Positions 36,594 through 46,591 of a stretch of DNA of 64,000 nucleotides are shown one piece after another. The position numbers and the translations under genes were made by a program. The notes under the pieces are model-generated. The model searched no databases. It worked only from the letters and a program-made list of their open reading frames with translations, and was not told the origin of the DNA. Source of the DNA: JAHBXE01 sp044222195 (lineage in GTDB: Bacteria > Planctomycetota > Phycisphaerae > Phycisphaerales > UBA1924); contig JBGANS010000009.1 in NCBI GenBank assembly GCA_044222195.1, positions 144,066 to 208,065 of the forward strand. Direction: 5' to 3'. Position 1 is the first letter of the stretch, and the number at the start of each line of letters is the position of its first letter.

Positions 36594-39049
36594 CCGCAAC
36601 ACTGATCCATCCTGACGCGGCAGACCTCACGGTGGTGGAGGTGGCGTGCTCGCACTGTGGCTTGCCCGTTCCCCGGGGGCTGTTGGAACCAGGCGCCGCG
36701 AGACAGTTCTGCTGCGCTGGATGCCGAACAGCGTTCGACATCATCCGCGGGTGCGGGCTTGACCGGTATTACCACGTGCTGCAAGAGTCGCAGGCGTCCG
36801 GGGCCGCCGTGAAGTCGACGGGCAAGCGATACGGCGAGATGGACGACCCGTTGTTCGCGGCGCTGTACGTCAAAGAGACGCCCGAGGGGATGAGCCGCAC
36901 CGAGTTGTTCCTCGAGGGTGTTCATTGTGCCGCGTGCGTGTGGCTGGTGGAGCGCCTTCCAAAGCTGGTCCCGGGAGTGGTGGAGGCCCGGCTCGATCCG
37001 CGAAGGGCGCTGGTGAAAGTCGTGTGGGACTCGGCGGCCGCGCCGCTGTCGGCGATCGCCCGGACGCTTGACTCGCTCGGGTATGCGCCGCACCCCGCGC
37101 GCGATACACGGGCGAGATCGCTCCGCCGGGTCGAAGACCGCCGGATGTTGATCCGCCTGGCGGTGGCCGGGGCGTGCGCGGGGAATGTGATGCTCCTCGC
37201 ACTCGCCTTGTATTCGGGCGCGTTCTCGTTCATGGAGTCGCAGTACCTGCACCTGTTCCGATGGCTGAGCATGGCGATCAGCCTGGTGTCGCTGGCGTGG
37301 CCGGGAAGCGTGTTCTTTCGAGGGGCCTGGGCCGCGATCCGGACACGGACAGCTCACCTGGATCTGCCCATTTCGATCGGACTCGCGGCGGGCGCGATCT
37401 GGGGCGTGGTGAACACGGTCCGGGGTGCCGGAGAGATCTACTTTGATTCGCTCTCGGTGCTCGTGTTCGCCCTGCTGGTCGGGCGTGCCATTCAGCACCG
37501 CCAGCAGCGCTGGTCGTCAGATGCGATCGAGTTGCTGTTTTCATTGACGCCGGGCTCTGCTCGGCGGGTGGAAGACGGAAGCGTGAAGGAAGTGCCCGTC
37601 GAGGCACTGGCCGAGGGCGACGTGGTGGAGGTGCTGGCGGGTGATTCGATTCCCGTGGATGGGTTGGTCGAGTCGGGCTCGTCGAGCATTGATCAGTCAC
37701 TCCTCACCGGAGAGTCGGTGCCGGTGGCGGTGAACGCGGGAGAGCCGGTGACGGCGGGCGCGGTGAATCTTTCGGCGTCGCTCCGCGTTCGTGTCGTCGC
37801 GACCGGCGAGGCCACGAGGCTGGGACGGCTCATGAAGATGGTCGAGGAGGGCACCCGACGGCGAGCCCCGATCGTCCGCATGGCCGACCGGATTGCGTCG
37901 CGATTCGTCATTGGCATGCTGGCGCTCGCCGCGTTCACCCTCGGCCTCTGGCTGTATGTCGATTCATCCCGCGCCATCGACAACGCGGCGGCGCTGCTCA
38001 TCGTCACCTGCCCGTGCGCACTGGGGTTGGCGACTCCCCTGGCCATCACTGTCGCCATCGGGCGCGCGGCCAAGCGCGGGATCCTGGTCAAAGGTGGAGA
38101 TGCGGTGGAGTCCTTGTCTCGCCCCGGGGTGATCTTCCTTGACAAGACCGGAACTCTCACGCAGGGCAAGATGGCGATGGTCCGGTGGCACGGAGGGGAG
38201 GAACTCCAGCCGCTCGTCTCGGCGCTCGAATCGAGTTCATCACACCCGATTGCCAAGGCGCTGGTCGACGGGCTGGGAATCGCTCCCGAGTGCAAGGTTG
38301 AAGATGTGCGGCAGGTGCTGGGCCAGGGCATCGCCGGCACGGTCGATGGCCGGAGGATGGTCGTGGGATCGGCCTCGTTCGTGCGGTCGACCGCTCTCAA
38401 GGTTGACCCGGAGATCCGGGGCGTGGAGGCCGAGTGCATTTCAGAAGGTCTAGCGCCGATCCTAGTGTCGGTTGACGGCACGATCCGGGCCGTGGCCGGC
38501 GTGGGCGACCCGCTGCGCAACGATGCCGGCGCCGCCATCGCCTCGCTCGCAAGCGAGGGTTGGGACGTGCGGATCCTCTCGGGCGATCATCCCGCAATCG
38601 TGGCGGCGGTGGCGCGGACACTCGGGGTTGAACGGGCCACCGGCGGCGCCACACCGGAAGAGAAGTTGCAGGCTGTGACCAGGGCCGGCAAAGCCGGGCG
38701 GGTGGTAATGGTGGGTGACGGCGTGAACGATGCGGCCGCGCTCGCCGCGGCAACGGTCGGTATCGCCGTGCATGGCGGAGCAGAGGCGAGCCTGGCGGCC
38801 GCGGATGTGTATCTCTCCACGCCGGGCCTGACGCCCGTTGTGGAAACGCTGCGGGCGTCGCGCAGAACCCTCGGGGTCATTCGCATCAATCTCGCGGCGT
38901 CGCTGGTGTACAACGCCCTGGCGGCGACGCTGGCGATCACGGGGCTCATCACGCCGCTGATCGCGGCCGTGCTGATGCCCGCCAGTTCGCTGACGGTTCT
39001 GGCTCTGTCCTTCCGAGCCCGCACATTCAGGAGCACGCCATGTCGGTGA
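36590..39049 (+). CDS. ccoI: copper-translocating P-type ATPase for cbb3 assembly (CcoI/FixI)
   Basis: 819 residues. Pumps Cu out of the cytoplasm to supply the oxidase. N-terminal zinc-ribbon-like CSHCGLPVPRG...FCCAGCRTAF is typical of CcoI. An HMA domain has HCAAC. Then eight membrane helices with the TCPCALGLATP ion site, phosphorylation loop DKTGTLTQG, the SSHPIA nucleotide motif and GDGVNDAAALAAA. ATG at 36590 overlaps the previous stop by 4 bp; a longer upstream frame is antisense-like noise within the SafE gene. Overlaps ccoS by 10 bp. Confidence 0.95.
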   Translation: MTATLIHPDAADLTVVEVACSHCGLPVPRGLLEPGAARQFCCAGCRTAFDIIRGCGLDRYYHVLQESQASGAAVKSTGKRYGEMDDPLFAALYVKETPEGMSRTELFLEGVHCAACVWLVERLPKLVPGVVEARLDPRRALVKVVWDSAAAPLSAIARTLDSLGYAPHPARDTRARSLRRVEDRRMLIRLAVAGACAGNVMLLALALYSGAFSFMESQYLHLFRWLSMAISLVSLAWPGSVFFRGAWAAIRTRTAHLDLPISIGLAAGAIWGVVNTVRGAGEIYFDSLSVLVFALLVGRAIQHRQQRWSSDAIELLFSLTPGSARRVEDGSVKEVPVEALAEGDVVEVLAGDSIPVDGLVESGSSSIDQSLLTGESVPVAVNAGEPVTAGAVNLSASLRVRVVATGEATRLGRLMKMVEEGTRRRAPIVRMADRIASRFVIGMLALAAFTLGLWLYVDSSRAIDNAAALLIVTCPCALGLATPLAITVAIGRAAKRGILVKGGDAVESLSRPGVIFLDKTGTLTQGKMAMVRWHGGEELQPLVSALESSSSHPIAKALVDGLGIAPECKVEDVRQVLGQGIAGTVDGRRMVVGSASFVRSTALKVDPEIRGVEAECISEGLAPILVSVDGTIRAVAGVGDPLRNDAGAAIASLASEGWDVRILSGDHPAIVAAVARTLGVERATGGATPEEKLQAVTRAGKAGRVVMVGDGVNDAAALAAATVGIAVHGGAEASLAAADVYLSTPGLTPVVETLRASRRTLGVIRINLAASLVYNALAATLAITGLITPLIAAVLMPASSLTVLALSFRARTFRSTPCR

Positions 39050-39180
39050 TCTACATTGTCCTGCCGATCGCGGTCATCCTGGCGAGCGCGGCGGTGTGGG
39101 CGTTCGTGTGGTCGGCCCGACATGGGCAACTGGACGACCTCGACAGCCCCGCGATGCGTGTGGCGCACGATGAAGATTAG
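39040..39180 (+). CDS. ccoS: cbb3 oxidase maturation protein CcoS
   Basis: 46 residues, overlapping the ccoI stop by 10 bp. One membrane helix (VIYIVLPIAVILASAAVWAF) followed by the CcoS signature SARHGQLDDLDSPAMRVAHD, where GQ-x-DDLD-x-P is diagnostic. In other bacteria CcoS is needed to insert haem b and Cu into CcoN. It completes the ccoNO-Q-P-G-H-safE-I-S operon. Confidence 0.93.
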   Translation: MSVIYIVLPIAVILASAAVWAFVWSARHGQLDDLDSPAMRVAHDED

Positions 39181-39225
39181 TTTCAGACAGGGTTGCCACT
39201 CCATGTCCCGCCGCTACGCTTCTCA

Positions 39226-40971
39226 ATGCACGACCTTCCGCTGCTTCACACCATCGCCGCGGCCTTCGCGGCGGCGTGGGTCCTGGGGCTGATTACACAC
39301 AAGCTCGGCCTCTCCCCAATCGTGGGATACCTGCTGGCGGGGATTGCGATCGGCCCGCACACGCCGGGATTCAGCGGCGATGTGCACCTGGCGCAGCAGC
39401 TGGCGGAAGTCGGCGTGATCCTGCTCATGTTCGGCGTCGGGTTGCACTTTCACGTGAAGGACTTGATCGCCGTGCGCACGGTCGCGGTGCCGGGAGCGGT
39501 GGTGCAGAGCCTGATCGCCACGGTGGTCGCCGTCGGGGCCTTTCGGTGCTTTGGGTGGTCGCTGAGGTCGGGAATGGTGATGGGGATGGCCATGGCGGTG
39601 GCAAGCACGGTGGTGCTGCTGCGGGTGCTCATGGACCGCGAAATGCTCAAGACGGTGCACGGACACATCGCGGTCGGGTGGCTCATCGTGGAGGACATCT
39701 TCACCGTCCTCGCGCTTGTGTTCGTGCCGATGCTGGGGATGAACGATGCGGGCGAGTCCTCGGGCGGAGTGGCCGCCGTCGGTTGGGCCCTCGCCAAGCT
39801 CGCGGCCCTGGTGGTGATCGTGCTGCTCGCAGGGTCGAAGGTCGTGCCTTTCATTCTGGCGAGGGTGGCCCGGCTCAAGTCGCGAGAACTGTTCACCCTG
39901 ACCGTTCTGGTGCTGTCCGTAACGATCGCGGTGGTGTCCGCGACCGTGTTCGGGGCCTCGGTCGCGCTCGGCGCGTTCCTGGCCGGCATGGTCGTAGCCC
40001 AATCGCCGGCGAGCCATCAGGCCGCGGCGGATGCGCTCCCTCTGCGCGACGCCTTTGCCGTGCTGTTCTTCGTGTCGGTGGGCATGCTCTTCGACCCGCA
40101 CTTTCTCATTGAACGGCCTTGGATGGTCGCGGCGGGGCTCGGGATCGTGCTGGTCATCAAACCCCTGGCGGCGCTCGCGATCGTCGCGATTCTCGGCCAC
40201 CCAGCGCGGACGGCGCTCACGGTGGCGATCGGGCTCGGACAGATCGGCGAGTTTTCCTTCATTCTGGCGCAGGTGGCCAGCGACCATCACCTGCTGCCGG
40301 AAGAAGCGAGGCACGTGCTCGTGGCCTGCGCGATGATCTCGATTACCATCAATCCAGTGGTGTTCAGAGCGCTCGACCCGATCGAAGCCTGGTGCCGTCG
40401 CCACCCATTGGTCTGGCGGCTCCTGAGCGCCAAGGCCGACCGGCGCAGCGCTCGGGTGAATGCTCCATCGATTGCTTCGGTCAGCGCAGCGGAGAAGCCA
40501 CTGGCCGTGATCGTCGGGTACGGGCCGGTGGGGCGGGTCGTCGATGCCCTGCTTCGCGATGCGGGATTTCACACGGTCATTATCGAGTTGAACATGGAGA
40601 CTGTGGAGACTCTCAGCGCGGCCGGGCGCAGCGCCATTTTCGGAGATGCAACCCATCCCGACGTGCTCGAACAGGCGGGTATCAGGAAAGCCGTGCACCT
40701 CATCCTGACACTGCCCCAGGCCGCCGGCCGGGCCGAGCTCGTTCTGGCAGCCCGGGAACTCAACCCGCAGATCGAGGTAACGGTGCGGGCCAGATACCTC
40801 GCTGACCGGGAGGCACTCGAAGTCGCCGGAGTGAACTCGGCGGTCTACGAAGAGGGTGAGGCCGGGATCGCGTTGGCGCGCCAAGTCATGGAACGACGGG
40901 GGCTGGACCAGGGCACCATTTCCTCGATGCTCGAGGCATTGCGGAAGTTGTGGGGACTACGCAAACGCTGA
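39226..40971 (+). CDS. CPA2 monovalent cation:proton antiporter with TrkA-N domain (KefB/YbaL type)
   Basis: 581 residues from ATG 39226 (MHDLPLLHTIAAAF); an in-frame TTG lies 33 bp earlier. About twelve membrane helices with GLSPIVGYLLAGIAIGPHTPG, LAEVGVILLMFGVGLHF and GQIGEFSFILAQVA. From about residue 425 a Rossmann RCK/TrkA-N domain: VIVGYGPVGRVVDALLRDAG, IIELN, FGDATHPDVLEQAG. Exchanges K+ or Na+ for protons under nucleotide control. Only 45 bp from ccoS, but a different functional class, so cotranscription is possible and not proven. Confidence 0.92.
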   Translation: MHDLPLLHTIAAAFAAAWVLGLITHKLGLSPIVGYLLAGIAIGPHTPGFSGDVHLAQQLAEVGVILLMFGVGLHFHVKDLIAVRTVAVPGAVVQSLIATVVAVGAFRCFGWSLRSGMVMGMAMAVASTVVLLRVLMDREMLKTVHGHIAVGWLIVEDIFTVLALVFVPMLGMNDAGESSGGVAAVGWALAKLAALVVIVLLAGSKVVPFILARVARLKSRELFTLTVLVLSVTIAVVSATVFGASVALGAFLAGMVVAQSPASHQAAADALPLRDAFAVLFFVSVGMLFDPHFLIERPWMVAAGLGIVLVIKPLAALAIVAILGHPARTALTVAIGLGQIGEFSFILAQVASDHHLLPEEARHVLVACAMISITINPVVFRALDPIEAWCRRHPLVWRLLSAKADRRSARVNAPSIASVSAAEKPLAVIVGYGPVGRVVDALLRDAGFHTVIIELNMETVETLSAAGRSAIFGDATHPDVLEQAGIRKAVHLILTLPQAAGRAELVLAARELNPQIEVTVRARYLADREALEVAGVNSAVYEEGEAGIALARQVMERRGLDQGTISSMLEALRKLWGLRKR

Positions 40972-41157
40972 ACCGGCGCCTATTGCGGACATGCGTATGC
41001 GATGGAGCGTCGGTTTGGCGACCACGAAACGGCACCCCCCGACGTCGCAATAACACAAACCGCGGGCAATCGGTTCCCCTCAGTCGTGAGCCGCTTCGCG
41101 CGCGTCGATACAGACTTGGGCATTCGCTCGCGGCATTCTGCCGGCATGGAGGCATAC

Positions 41158-41709
41158 ATGAAGGGCATGGTCTTCACAGAGTTTGTGGACATGGTCGAAT
41201 CGCGCTTCGGGGTGCGGACCGTTGACCAAATGGTGGAGGTGTCGGAGGTGCCGTCCAAGGGCGCTTACGCGGCGACGGGTACCTATCCGCACACAGAGTT
41301 GGTGGCCATGGTGGGGGCGTTGAGTCGGATCACCGGGGCCAGCGTTCCGGACCTGGTGCACGCGTACGGGAAACACCTGTTCGGCCGTCTCGCGGCGGCG
41401 TTTCCGCAGTACCTGTCGCGCAGCACGACAGCGTTCGAGTTCATTTCAAGCATCGACGGGTACATACACGTCGAGGTCCGCAAGATTTACCCGGAGGCGG
41501 AGCTGCCGAAGTTCGTGAGCCGCGTTTCCGCCGACGGGCAGGTTCTGGAGCTGGAGTACCGCTCGCCGCGTCGGTTCGACGCTCTTGCCCATGGCTTGCT
41601 CGAGGGGGCGCTGGAGCACTTCAAGGAGGCGGCCGACGTTGAGCGTCGCGCTCTGCCCGAAGACGACGACGGAAGCTCCTTCGTTATCCGTCGAAAGCGG
41701 AGTGCCTGA
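41158..41709 (+). CDS. H-NOX haem nitric-oxide sensor protein
   Basis: 183 residues, the standard H-NOX length. ATG 41158 follows GGAGG with 5-bp spacing and gives the usual MKGMVF start; ATG 41146 would add four residues. The proximal haem ligand is H104 (GYIHVEVRKIYP) and the porphyrin-propionate motif YxSxR is Y134-S136-R138. By alignment, the position of the distal Tyr140 that stabilises O2 in Thermoanaerobacter H-NOX is Leu143, so O2 binding is unlikely and NO selectivity is expected. The hybrid kinase starts at the next base after the stop. Likely a cytoplasmic NO sensor controlling that kinase. Confidence 0.93.
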   Translation: MKGMVFTEFVDMVESRFGVRTVDQMVEVSEVPSKGAYAATGTYPHTELVAMVGALSRITGASVPDLVHAYGKHLFGRLAAAFPQYLSRSTTAFEFISSIDGYIHVEVRKIYPEAELPKFVSRVSADGQVLELEYRSPRRFDALAHGLLEGALEHFKEAADVERRALPEDDDGSSFVIRRKRSA

Positions 41710-43110
41710 GTGGGTGACCCCGCGGAAAACACGGTCAGCCACATGGCGTTCCAGCGCGAGCGTGCGGCCCGGAAAGAGGCCGAGCGACTGCTCGAAGAAA
41801 AGACGCGGGAGCTGTGGGAGCGCAACGAACAGTTGCGCCAGATGAATGAAACACTCGACAAGCTGATCGCCGCGAGGACGGAAGCCCTCGAACTCGCCAA
41901 TGAGCAGGCCCAATCCGCGAACAAGTCCAAGAGCGAGTTCCTGGCGAACATGAGTCACGAGATTCGCACGCCGATGACGGCCATCCTGGGCTTTGCGGAG
42001 CTGCTCGCGGGTGAGCAGAACCGTGAGACCGTCGCCGAGTACGTGGGGACCATCCGCCGCAACGGCGAGCACCTGCTCGTGATCGTCAACGACATTCTGG
42101 ACATTTCCAAGATCGAGGCCGGGCAGTTGAACGTGGAGCTGGTGCCAACAGACACGGTTCGCGTGCTGCTCGAGACAGAATCGCTCATGTCGGTCCGCGC
42201 GGCGGCCAAGGGAATTACGCTGTGCGCCGAGGCGGTCACCCCGATCCCTCGCACCATCCTGTCCGACCCGACTCGGCTGAAGCAGATTCTCGTGAACCTC
42301 GTGGGCAACGCCGTGAAATTTACCGAGGTCGGCGGTGTGCGGGTGCGGGCGTCTTTCAACAAGGACTCCTCCGGCGGTCCCGCGTTGAGGTTGGACGTGA
42401 TCGACACCGGCATCGGCCTCAGCCCGGAGAAAGTCTCCGGGCTCTTCCAGGCGTTCTGGCAGGCGGACGCCAGCGTGACGCGGAAGTTCGGGGGCACTGG
42501 TCTCGGCCTCCGTATCAGCAAGAGCCTCACGAAAATGCTGGGAGGGGAAATCACGGTCGTGAGCGAACCCGGGCACGGGAGCACATTCTCGGTCACCCTG
42601 CCGACCGGGCCCGTGGACCAGGTGCCCATGGTGGACCCGGACTCTCTGCGAGGCGCGGCGATCCGGGAATCCCTCGCCGCGCCATCCGCCGATCAGCCGC
42701 TGCGGGGGCTTCGGGTGTTCCTGGTGGAGGACGGACCGGACAACCAGCGGCTCATCGCGTTTCATCTCAAGAAAGCGGGCGCCGACGTTCGTGTGTTCGA
42801 CAACGGTCGCCTGGCGCTCGAGGCGATGACCGAGAACGGGCACATCACCGGGCGGCTCAAGGCCGTTCTGCCCTGCGACCTGGTTCTCACGGACATGCAG
42901 ATGCCCGAGCTGGACGGTTACGCGCTCGCCCGGAGTCTCAGGGCCAAGGGGTTCCGGCGACCGATCGTGGCCTTGACGGCCCACGCCATGACCGGCGATG
43001 CGGAGCGCTGCTTCGCCGCCGGATGCGACCGGTACGCGAGCAAGCCCATCAGCCGAGAAAAACTCGTCGAGGCGTGTCGTCCCTGCCGTGAAGGACGCGA
43101 GGCCGCGTAG
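41710..43110 (+). CDS. hybrid histidine kinase with C-terminal receiver, partner of H-NOX
   Basis: 466 residues; GTG start immediately after the H-NOX stop. No input domain and no membrane helix. The first 75 residues form a charged coiled coil (RERAARKEAERLLEEKTREL). Then HisKA with NMSHEIRTPMTAILGF, HATPase with LVNLVGNAVKFTE, DTGIGLS, FWQADASVTRKFGGTGLGL, and a receiver with VFLVEDGPDNQRL, LVLTDMQMPELDGY and SKPISREKL. H-NOX-associated kinases are known to be inhibited by NO-bound H-NOX. The output regulator is not adjacent. Confidence 0.93.
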   Translation: MGDPAENTVSHMAFQRERAARKEAERLLEEKTRELWERNEQLRQMNETLDKLIAARTEALELANEQAQSANKSKSEFLANMSHEIRTPMTAILGFAELLAGEQNRETVAEYVGTIRRNGEHLLVIVNDILDISKIEAGQLNVELVPTDTVRVLLETESLMSVRAAAKGITLCAEAVTPIPRTILSDPTRLKQILVNLVGNAVKFTEVGGVRVRASFNKDSSGGPALRLDVIDTGIGLSPEKVSGLFQAFWQADASVTRKFGGTGLGLRISKSLTKMLGGEITVVSEPGHGSTFSVTLPTGPVDQVPMVDPDSLRGAAIRESLAAPSADQPLRGLRVFLVEDGPDNQRLIAFHLKKAGADVRVFDNGRLALEAMTENGHITGRLKAVLPCDLVLTDMQMPELDGYALARSLRAKGFRRPIVALTAHAMTGDAERCFAAGCDRYASKPISREKLVEACRPCREGREAA

Positions 43111-43148
43111 GAACCGCAGGGCTTTGGTTTCACGGCCGCGAGTCGTGT

Positions 43149-46100
43149 CTACGGCAGCGGCAAATCGGTCGGACGCGGCTTCTCCCAGTTCTGCGCCGTT
43201 CGAGACTCGTCCCGGGCCGCGAACAGGCGGTACAGCGATGGGAGAACGACGAGCGTGAGCAGCGTGCTCGAAGTGATGCCGCCGATCACCACGGTGGCGA
43301 GCGGCTTTTGGACCTCCGCGCCGGTGCCTTGCGCCATCGCCATGGGGACAAAGCCCAGGGCCGCGACCAGCGCGGTCATCAGCACCGGTCGCAGCCGCGT
43401 GAGCGACCCCCGGACGATCGCCTCTTCACACCGGAGTCCCTCTCGTCTGAGCTGGTTGATGAACTCAACCATCACCACCCCGTTCAGCACGGCGACACCG
43501 GACAAGGCGATGAAGCCGACGGCCGCCGAAATGGAAAAGGTCATGTCGCGGAACCAGAGCGAGACGATGCCGCCGGTCAGGGCGAGTGGAACACCGCTGA
43601 ACACCAGCAGGGCGTACCGAAGCGACTTGAACTGTCCAAACAGCAGCAGCAGGATGAACACAAGGCACGCGGGCACCGCGACGCTCAGCCGTGCGCGGGC
43701 CGCCGTGAGATTCTCGAACTGGCCACCCCACGTCACCCACGATCCTGCGGGCAGCGGCACCTGTGCCACCCTTGCCTGAGCTTCCTTGACAAAGGAGCCC
43801 AGGTCGCGCCCGCGGACATTGGCCTGCACAACCACGCGACGCTTCCCATTGTCGCGGCTGATCTGGTTCAACCCCTCGGCGACATCAATCGTCGCGACGG
43901 CTCCCAGCGGGACAAACCCGATTTCCTCCCGGGGAACTTCGAGACCAATGCCGCCGTCGAACGCGGCGGCCTTGACGACCTGCCTGCCCTCGGCCTCGTG
44001 GCTCTGGCGCGGGAGAGGAATGGGCAGCCTCTCTATTTCTTCAAACTGTCCGCGCAAGGCGTCGGGGAGGCGGACGACGATGTCAAAGCGGCGATCTCCC
44101 TGAAACACCATCCCCGCCTCACGCCCGCCCACCGCGACCGCCACGACATCCTGCACCTCGGCGACGGTCAGGCCGTACCGGGCAATGGCCGTGCGGTCGA
44201 TGTCAACCGTCATCACGGGCAACCCCTCCGTCTGATCGACTTTCACGTCGGCCGCTCCACGGATCCCTTCCAGCACTCGGGCGATGTCGTTCGCCGTTGC
44301 CGTGAGTGTGTCAAAGTCATCCCCGAACACCTTGATGGCCACATCGCCGCGTACACCGGCGATGAGCTCGTTGAAGCGCATCTGGATGGGCTGGGTGAAC
44401 TCGTAGTTGTTTCCCGGAAGCGCTCTCACCGTAAGTTCAATGAGGGTGAGCAGCTTGCCCTTGTGCCCCCGAACCGCCGTGGCTTCGTGTTCGTCGTGGT
44501 GCTCCGGCTCTTTCGCCGCCGGCGCGAGCTGCCGCATCCGGTGGGCGATCTGTGCATCCAGGGCGGCCTCGCTCCGCCACTCTTCCTTCGGCCTGAGAAT
44601 GACGAAGGTGTCAGAAGCGTTGGGCGGCATCGGGTCGGACGCGAGTTCGGCCGTGCCGGTCTTCGAGAACACGAAGGCCACCTCCGGGAACGTGGCCAGG
44701 ACCTTCTCGAGATCGAACTGCATCTCCTGGGCCTGGGTGAGGGACGTGCTCGGGATGCGAAGAGCCTGCAGCGCCATGTCGCGTTCATCCAGCGTGGGAG
44801 TGAACTCCTGGCCGAGCCGGGTGAAGACCACCAGGGACGCGATAAAGATCAGGACCGCGACGGGCACCACCGCGAAGCGCCGGCGCAGCGCCATGCGCAG
44901 GAGCGGCTCGTACCCTCGCTTGGCCCAGCGAACCAGAATGTTCTCTTTCTCCTTCACCTTCCCCGTGATCACGATGGACACGAGCGCAGGAATGAACGTC
45001 AGGGCCAGGATCAACGACGCCGTGAGCGCGAAGATCATCGTCAACGCCATCGGCCGGAACATCTTGCCCTCGATACCCGTCAGGAAGAGCACATTGACGA
45101 ACACCGCGATGATGATGATCGGGCCGTACACGGCGGGGCGTACCAGTTCGCGACAGGCGACCAGCACTTCATGAAATCGTTCATCGCGCGTCAACGGACG
45201 GCGTTCGCGATGCTGCCGATCGGCGAGCCGACGAAGGCAGTTCTCGACGATGATGACCCCGCCGTCAACAAGGATTCCAAAGTCGATCGCGCCCAGCGAC
45301 ATCAGGTTGGCGGCGACCTTGGTCTGCACCATTCCGCTGAACGTGATCAGCATCGCGAACGGGATGATGAGCGCCGTGATGATCGCCGCCCGGACATTCC
45401 CCAGCAGCAGGAAGAGCACGAGGACGACCAGCGCCGCCCCCTCGACGAGGTTCTTCTTGACAGTGGAAATGGTCGCATCAACAAGCCTGGTCCGGTTGAG
45501 CACGGTCTTGGCCCGAACGCCCGCCGGGAGGCTCCGCTGAACGTCGATCATCTTGGCGTCCACCGCCGCGGCGACGGTGCGGCTGTTCGCCCCGAGCAGC
45601 ATGATGGCGGTGCCGACGACCACCTCCTCGCCGTTCTCGCTGGCGGAGCCGGTGCGGAGCTCGCGGCCGAGCCCGACGCCGCCGGGGACCACGATGTCCT
45701 TGACATAGATCGGAACGCCGCCGCGCGAGCCAACGACGATCCACGCGAGTTGTTCGGCTGTCTCGATGCGGCCCATGGCTCGGACGACATACGACTCGCC
45801 CTTGTGCTCGATGTACCCGGCGCCCGTGGAGGCGTTGTTCCGCTCGAGAGCCTCGATGACCTCTGTGAACGTGAGCCCGTAGGACACCAGTTTCATCGGG
45901 TCCGGCTGAACGTGGTATTGCTTGACGTACCCACCGATCGTGTCCACGCCCGCGACGTCCTTCACCCCCTTGAGTTGCGGACGGATGATCCAATCCTGCA
46001 CCTCGCGCAGAAACGCGGCGAGTTCCAGGTCGTTGGTCAGGCGGGTGCCTTCCGGCGTCATGTACGCGCCGTCGGATTGCCATCCGGGCGAGCCGTCGGT

Positions 46101-46568
46101 GGCGGAGGCGCCCCGGCCGTGCGGGTGCTCGTACTCGACCGTGTACATGTAGATCTCGCCCAGGCCCGTGGCGATCGGGCCCATGGTGGGCTCAGCTCCC
46201 GGGGGCAGAGACTCCTTCGCTTCGCCCAGGCGTTCCGACACCTGCTGCCGTGCGAAGTAGATGTTCACGTCGTCGCCGAACACGGCGGTCACCTGCGAGA
46301 ACCCATTTCGAGAGAGCGAACGCGTGGATTGCAGGCCCGGTATCCCGGCCAGGGCTGTCTCGATGGGGAACGTAATCTGCCGCTCGACTTCGATCGGCGA
46401 AAGCGATGGCACAAGCGTGTTGATCTGGACCTGGTTGTTGGTGATGTCGGGGACGGCGTCGATGGGCAAACGCCGCATCGACATGACGCCCACCATCGCC
46501 GAGGCCAACGTCACCACGACGATGAGCCAGCGGTTCTTGATCGAGAAGTGGAGGAGTGATTCAAGCAC
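43149..46568 (-). CDS. czcA: heavy-metal RND efflux pump, CzcA type
   Basis: 1139 residues, GTG start. Trimeric inner-membrane proton-driven transporter. N-terminal helix then RLPIDAVPDITNNQVQINT, as in heavy-metal RND proteins. The fourth helix carries LGAIDFGILVDGGVIIVENC, the DFG-x3-D-x6-E pattern of CzcA-like divalent cation pumps (Zn, Co, Cd, Ni), which differs from the Cu/Ag-type CusA helix. Two large periplasmic loops and a second transmembrane bundle follow; QEFTPTLDERDMALQALRIP opens the second loop. Last gene of the czcC-czcB-czcA order on the minus strand, 23 bp after czcB. The metal assignment is inferred from the helix-4 pattern. Confidence 0.94.
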   Translation of the reverse strand: MLESLLHFSIKNRWLIVVVTLASAMVGVMSMRRLPIDAVPDITNNQVQINTLVPSLSPIEVERQITFPIETALAGIPGLQSTRSLSRNGFSQVTAVFGDDVNIYFARQQVSERLGEAKESLPPGAEPTMGPIATGLGEIYMYTVEYEHPHGRGASATDGSPGWQSDGAYMTPEGTRLTNDLELAAFLREVQDWIIRPQLKGVKDVAGVDTIGGYVKQYHVQPDPMKLVSYGLTFTEVIEALERNNASTGAGYIEHKGESYVVRAMGRIETAEQLAWIVVGSRGGVPIYVKDIVVPGGVGLGRELRTGSASENGEEVVVGTAIMLLGANSRTVAAAVDAKMIDVQRSLPAGVRAKTVLNRTRLVDATISTVKKNLVEGAALVVLVLFLLLGNVRAAIITALIIPFAMLITFSGMVQTKVAANLMSLGAIDFGILVDGGVIIVENCLRRLADRQHRERRPLTRDERFHEVLVACRELVRPAVYGPIIIIAVFVNVLFLTGIEGKMFRPMALTMIFALTASLILALTFIPALVSIVITGKVKEKENILVRWAKRGYEPLLRMALRRRFAVVPVAVLIFIASLVVFTRLGQEFTPTLDERDMALQALRIPSTSLTQAQEMQFDLEKVLATFPEVAFVFSKTGTAELASDPMPPNASDTFVILRPKEEWRSEAALDAQIAHRMRQLAPAAKEPEHHDEHEATAVRGHKGKLLTLIELTVRALPGNNYEFTQPIQMRFNELIAGVRGDVAIKVFGDDFDTLTATANDIARVLEGIRGAADVKVDQTEGLPVMTVDIDRTAIARYGLTVAEVQDVVAVAVGGREAGMVFQGDRRFDIVVRLPDALRGQFEEIERLPIPLPRQSHEAEGRQVVKAAAFDGGIGLEVPREEIGFVPLGAVATIDVAEGLNQISRDNGKRRVVVQANVRGRDLGSFVKEAQARVAQVPLPAGSWVTWGGQFENLTAARARLSVAVPACLVFILLLLFGQFKSLRYALLVFSGVPLALTGGIVSLWFRDMTFSISAAVGFIALSGVAVLNGVVMVEFINQLRREGLRCEEAIVRGSLTRLRPVLMTALVAALGFVPMAMAQGTGAEVQKPLATVVIGGITSSTLLTLVVLPSLYRLFAARDESRTAQNWEKPRPTDLPLP

Positions 46569-46591
46569 AGGTGGGTTTCCTTCTGCGAGAT

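Noticed and set aside
43308..46559. 1083-codon plus-strand open frame opposite czcA
   Set aside because: Composition is the antisense of the RND gene and no domain is recognisable; such long shadows are common at this G+C content.
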